A stretch of 64,000 bases of DNA from DATFVA01 sp963811905 (GTDB taxonomy: Bacteria; Bacteroidota; Ignavibacteria; Ignavibacteriales; Ignavibacteriaceae): the NCBI GenBank assembly GCA_963811905.1, contig CAWETK010000018.1, positions 434,001-498,000 on the forward strand, given 5' to 3'. A model generated the notes under the pieces. It was not told the DNA's origin. It was given only the letters and a program-made list of their open reading frames with translations, and did no database searches. Below are positions 62,897 through 64,000 of the stretch, in pieces (the stretch's first letter is position 1; each line of letters starts with the position of its first letter). A program made the position numbers and the translations under genes.

Positions 62897-63298
62897 TTCA
62901 TTCCGGAATGAATATAAATAATTGATATAAAGTAACGAAATTTCATAACACTGACAATACTAATGAATTTAGAGAATTGAGCGGATTGAGCGAATTAATT
63001 AGAGGATTCTAGAATTAAGTTAAATTGAGGATGATCTGATGAATTAATGAATTACGAATTTGGCGGATCGAGCGAATGGAATGGTGGATTAGATTTAGCG
63101 GATCAGGTTAAAAATCAAAAATTATAATCAAAATATTGTATTAAAGATGTTAATTCTTATCTTTCAAGTAATAATGTTCTTTTTTATCTTTAAAGGTTAT
63201 GAATTGGCGAATTTCGTACCTGCCTCTACCTCTCGTTAGACAGGCAGGTTCAGCGGATTCGGCAAAATGATAAACAACAAATAAAACATCTACTATTA
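62897..63298. other. Intergenic region with GCGGATT/GCGAATT repeats
   Basis: About 400 bases. 62960-63090 is a degenerate tandem of GAATTTAG, GCGGATTGA and GCGAATT words. A short hairpin ACCTGCCT/AGGCAGGT (63218-63225 and 63242-63249) interrupts a second such stretch. No gene seen; it must contain promoters for the divergent cyclase B and kinase genes. Confidence 0.6.
63218..63249. repeat. ACCTGCCT hairpin
   Basis: Perfect 8-bp inverted repeat with a 16-base loop, inserted between GCGAATT-type words. It lies about 50 bases upstream of the kinase gene. Confidence 0.55.
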
Positions 63299-64000
63299 AT
63301 GCAAAATTTTATTGCCGCTGATCTTCTATCTCATTATACGGATCTTGTTAATACTGCCCTGACGAACCCAACGGAACTGCCTGCAAAAATATGCGATTAT
63401 CTCAGATCGCAGATGGATTTTCAGGCTGTGGTTTTATTCGATATTGACGATCAAAACAATTTTATTGTCCTGGGAAAAGCCGGATCAGCAAGAGAAAATT
63501 TTACGAAAAACGCTGCATTTCAGTGCAGTGCATGCCGCGCTGTAACCAGCGAGAACGGGCCTGTAGTATTCAATAACATAGCAGAGTGTGAAATCCAGGC
63601 ATCGGACAGCGTAATTTATGAAGGATGTTTATTCCTAAACATCAGGGATAATGGAAGGGTCCTTATAAAGATTGCCAAGCAGACCCCATTTTCAAAAACC
63701 GATAAAGAAACTATTGAAGGCTTCGGCAGAGCCTTAAGAGAACTGATGATATTATGGAAAGACAGGATAAGTGAAAGTGAGCTCAGCCTGGGCCAGGTTG
63801 TAACGGAAATTGCACACGAACTGAGGACGCCGACAAACAGTATCCTCGGATTTGCTTCCCTGCTGAATGAAGACAATCTCACAACATCTCAGGCAGAGTA
63901 TGTCTCAACATTAAAGGAAAATGCATTCAGTCTTCTTACACTAATCAATGACCTTATTGACCTCGCAAAGGTCGAACAGAAGCTGGTCAAAAAAAATCTG
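63299..64000 (+). CDS. Sensor histidine kinase, N-terminal part (cut by window edge)
   Basis: Open for 234 codons from ATG 63299 to the end of the window. Residues 1-150 look like a GAF-type sensory domain (DFQAVVLFDIDDQNNFIVLG). Residues 163-225 form the HisKA dimer: VVTEIAHELRTPTNSILGFA with His173 as phosphoacceptor, then LTLINDLIDLAKVE. The ATP-binding half and any receiver lie beyond the window. The H-box is of the classical HisKA type, unlike the HisKA_2 kinase at 25414. Two cysteines (CSAC, near residue 84) could be a redox or metal site. It is divergent from cyclase B. Confidence 0.85.
   Translation, partial: MQNFIAADLLSHYTDLVNTALTNPTELPAKICDYLRSQMDFQAVVLFDIDDQNNFIVLGKAGSARENFTKNAAFQCSACRAVTSENGPVVFNNIAECEIQASDSVIYEGCLFLNIRDNGRVLIKIAKQTPFSKTDKETIEGFGRALRELMILWKDRISESELSLGQVVTEIAHELRTPTNSILGFASLLNEDNLTTSQAEYVSTLKENAFSLLTLINDLIDLAKVEQKLVKKNL

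Overview
This looks like chromosomal DNA of an AT-leaning Gram-negative bacterium of the FCB group, most likely Ignavibacteriota/Chlorobiota or a close relative. The evidence is indirect: paired 2-oxoacid:ferredoxin oxidoreductases, a Bacteroidetes-type serine palmitoyltransferase, PorV-like outer-membrane barrels, a DUF4835 protein, many lipoproteins, HisKA_2 kinases with small receiver proteins, and frequent TTG starts. No rRNA, phage, transposase, CRISPR or plasmid genes are visible. Three tRNA genes are present.

Layout. 1-3.3 kb: LolC/LolE/LolD-type lipoprotein exporter. 3.3-15.8 kb (minus strand): leucyl aminopeptidase, an NrnA-like phosphoesterase, two tandem KorAB pairs each with its own terminator, DsbD and NAD synthetase. 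16-22.6 kb: PspC/LiaF-like envelope-stress pair, MGMT-fold protein, GDPD, topoisomerase IB and two dehydrogenases. 22.9-31.3 kb: a signalling island with receiver-only proteins, a Crp-like regulator, a PAS-HisKA_2 kinase and a CheB-CheR-PAS protein split in two. 31.3-35.6 kb: a 320-bp MITE-like element, DUF1801 protein, short repeats, MsrAB, a frameshifted pirin and a DUF3024 protein. 35.7-48.2 kb: lipoproteins, HIT protein, a doubly frameshifted EF-G-like GTPase, DUF948/YtxH proteins, the SpoIID-Maf-flippase operon, MATE pump, CoA-binding protein and a PorV-like barrel. 48.5-51.1 kb: STAS protein, VOC protein, receiver and a cytochrome-like lipoprotein. 51.5-55 kb: a likely ceramide (sphingolipid) synthesis cluster. 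55-60.8 kb: HEAT-cyclophilin fusion, DUF4835 and two outer-membrane barrels, one with an N-terminal DNA-binding-type HhH domain. 60.8-64 kb: two tandem receiver-adenylate/guanylate cyclases and the start of a histidine kinase that runs off the window.

Themes. Much of the gene content serves the envelope: lipoprotein export, disulfide relay, envelope stress, barrels and sphingolipids. A second large share is two-component signalling: seven receiver domains, most sharing an AEDExIIAxDI-type N-terminus typical of partners of HisKA_2/HWE kinases. The most suggestive new observation is that the two tandem receiver-cyclases have complementary active-site losses, resembling the C1/C2 division of labour in mammalian adenylyl cyclase. 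Intergenic DNA is rich in short dispersed elements: a MITE with 17-bp inverted ends plus a diverged relative, a palindromic GTAAAGCG array, a REP-like hairpin, and a duplicated TGACATTTTGTCA motif. Four single-base homopolymer differences break or split otherwise intact conserved genes (pirin, the EF-G-like gene twice, and CheB-CheR-PAS), so sequencing error must be considered alongside real decay.
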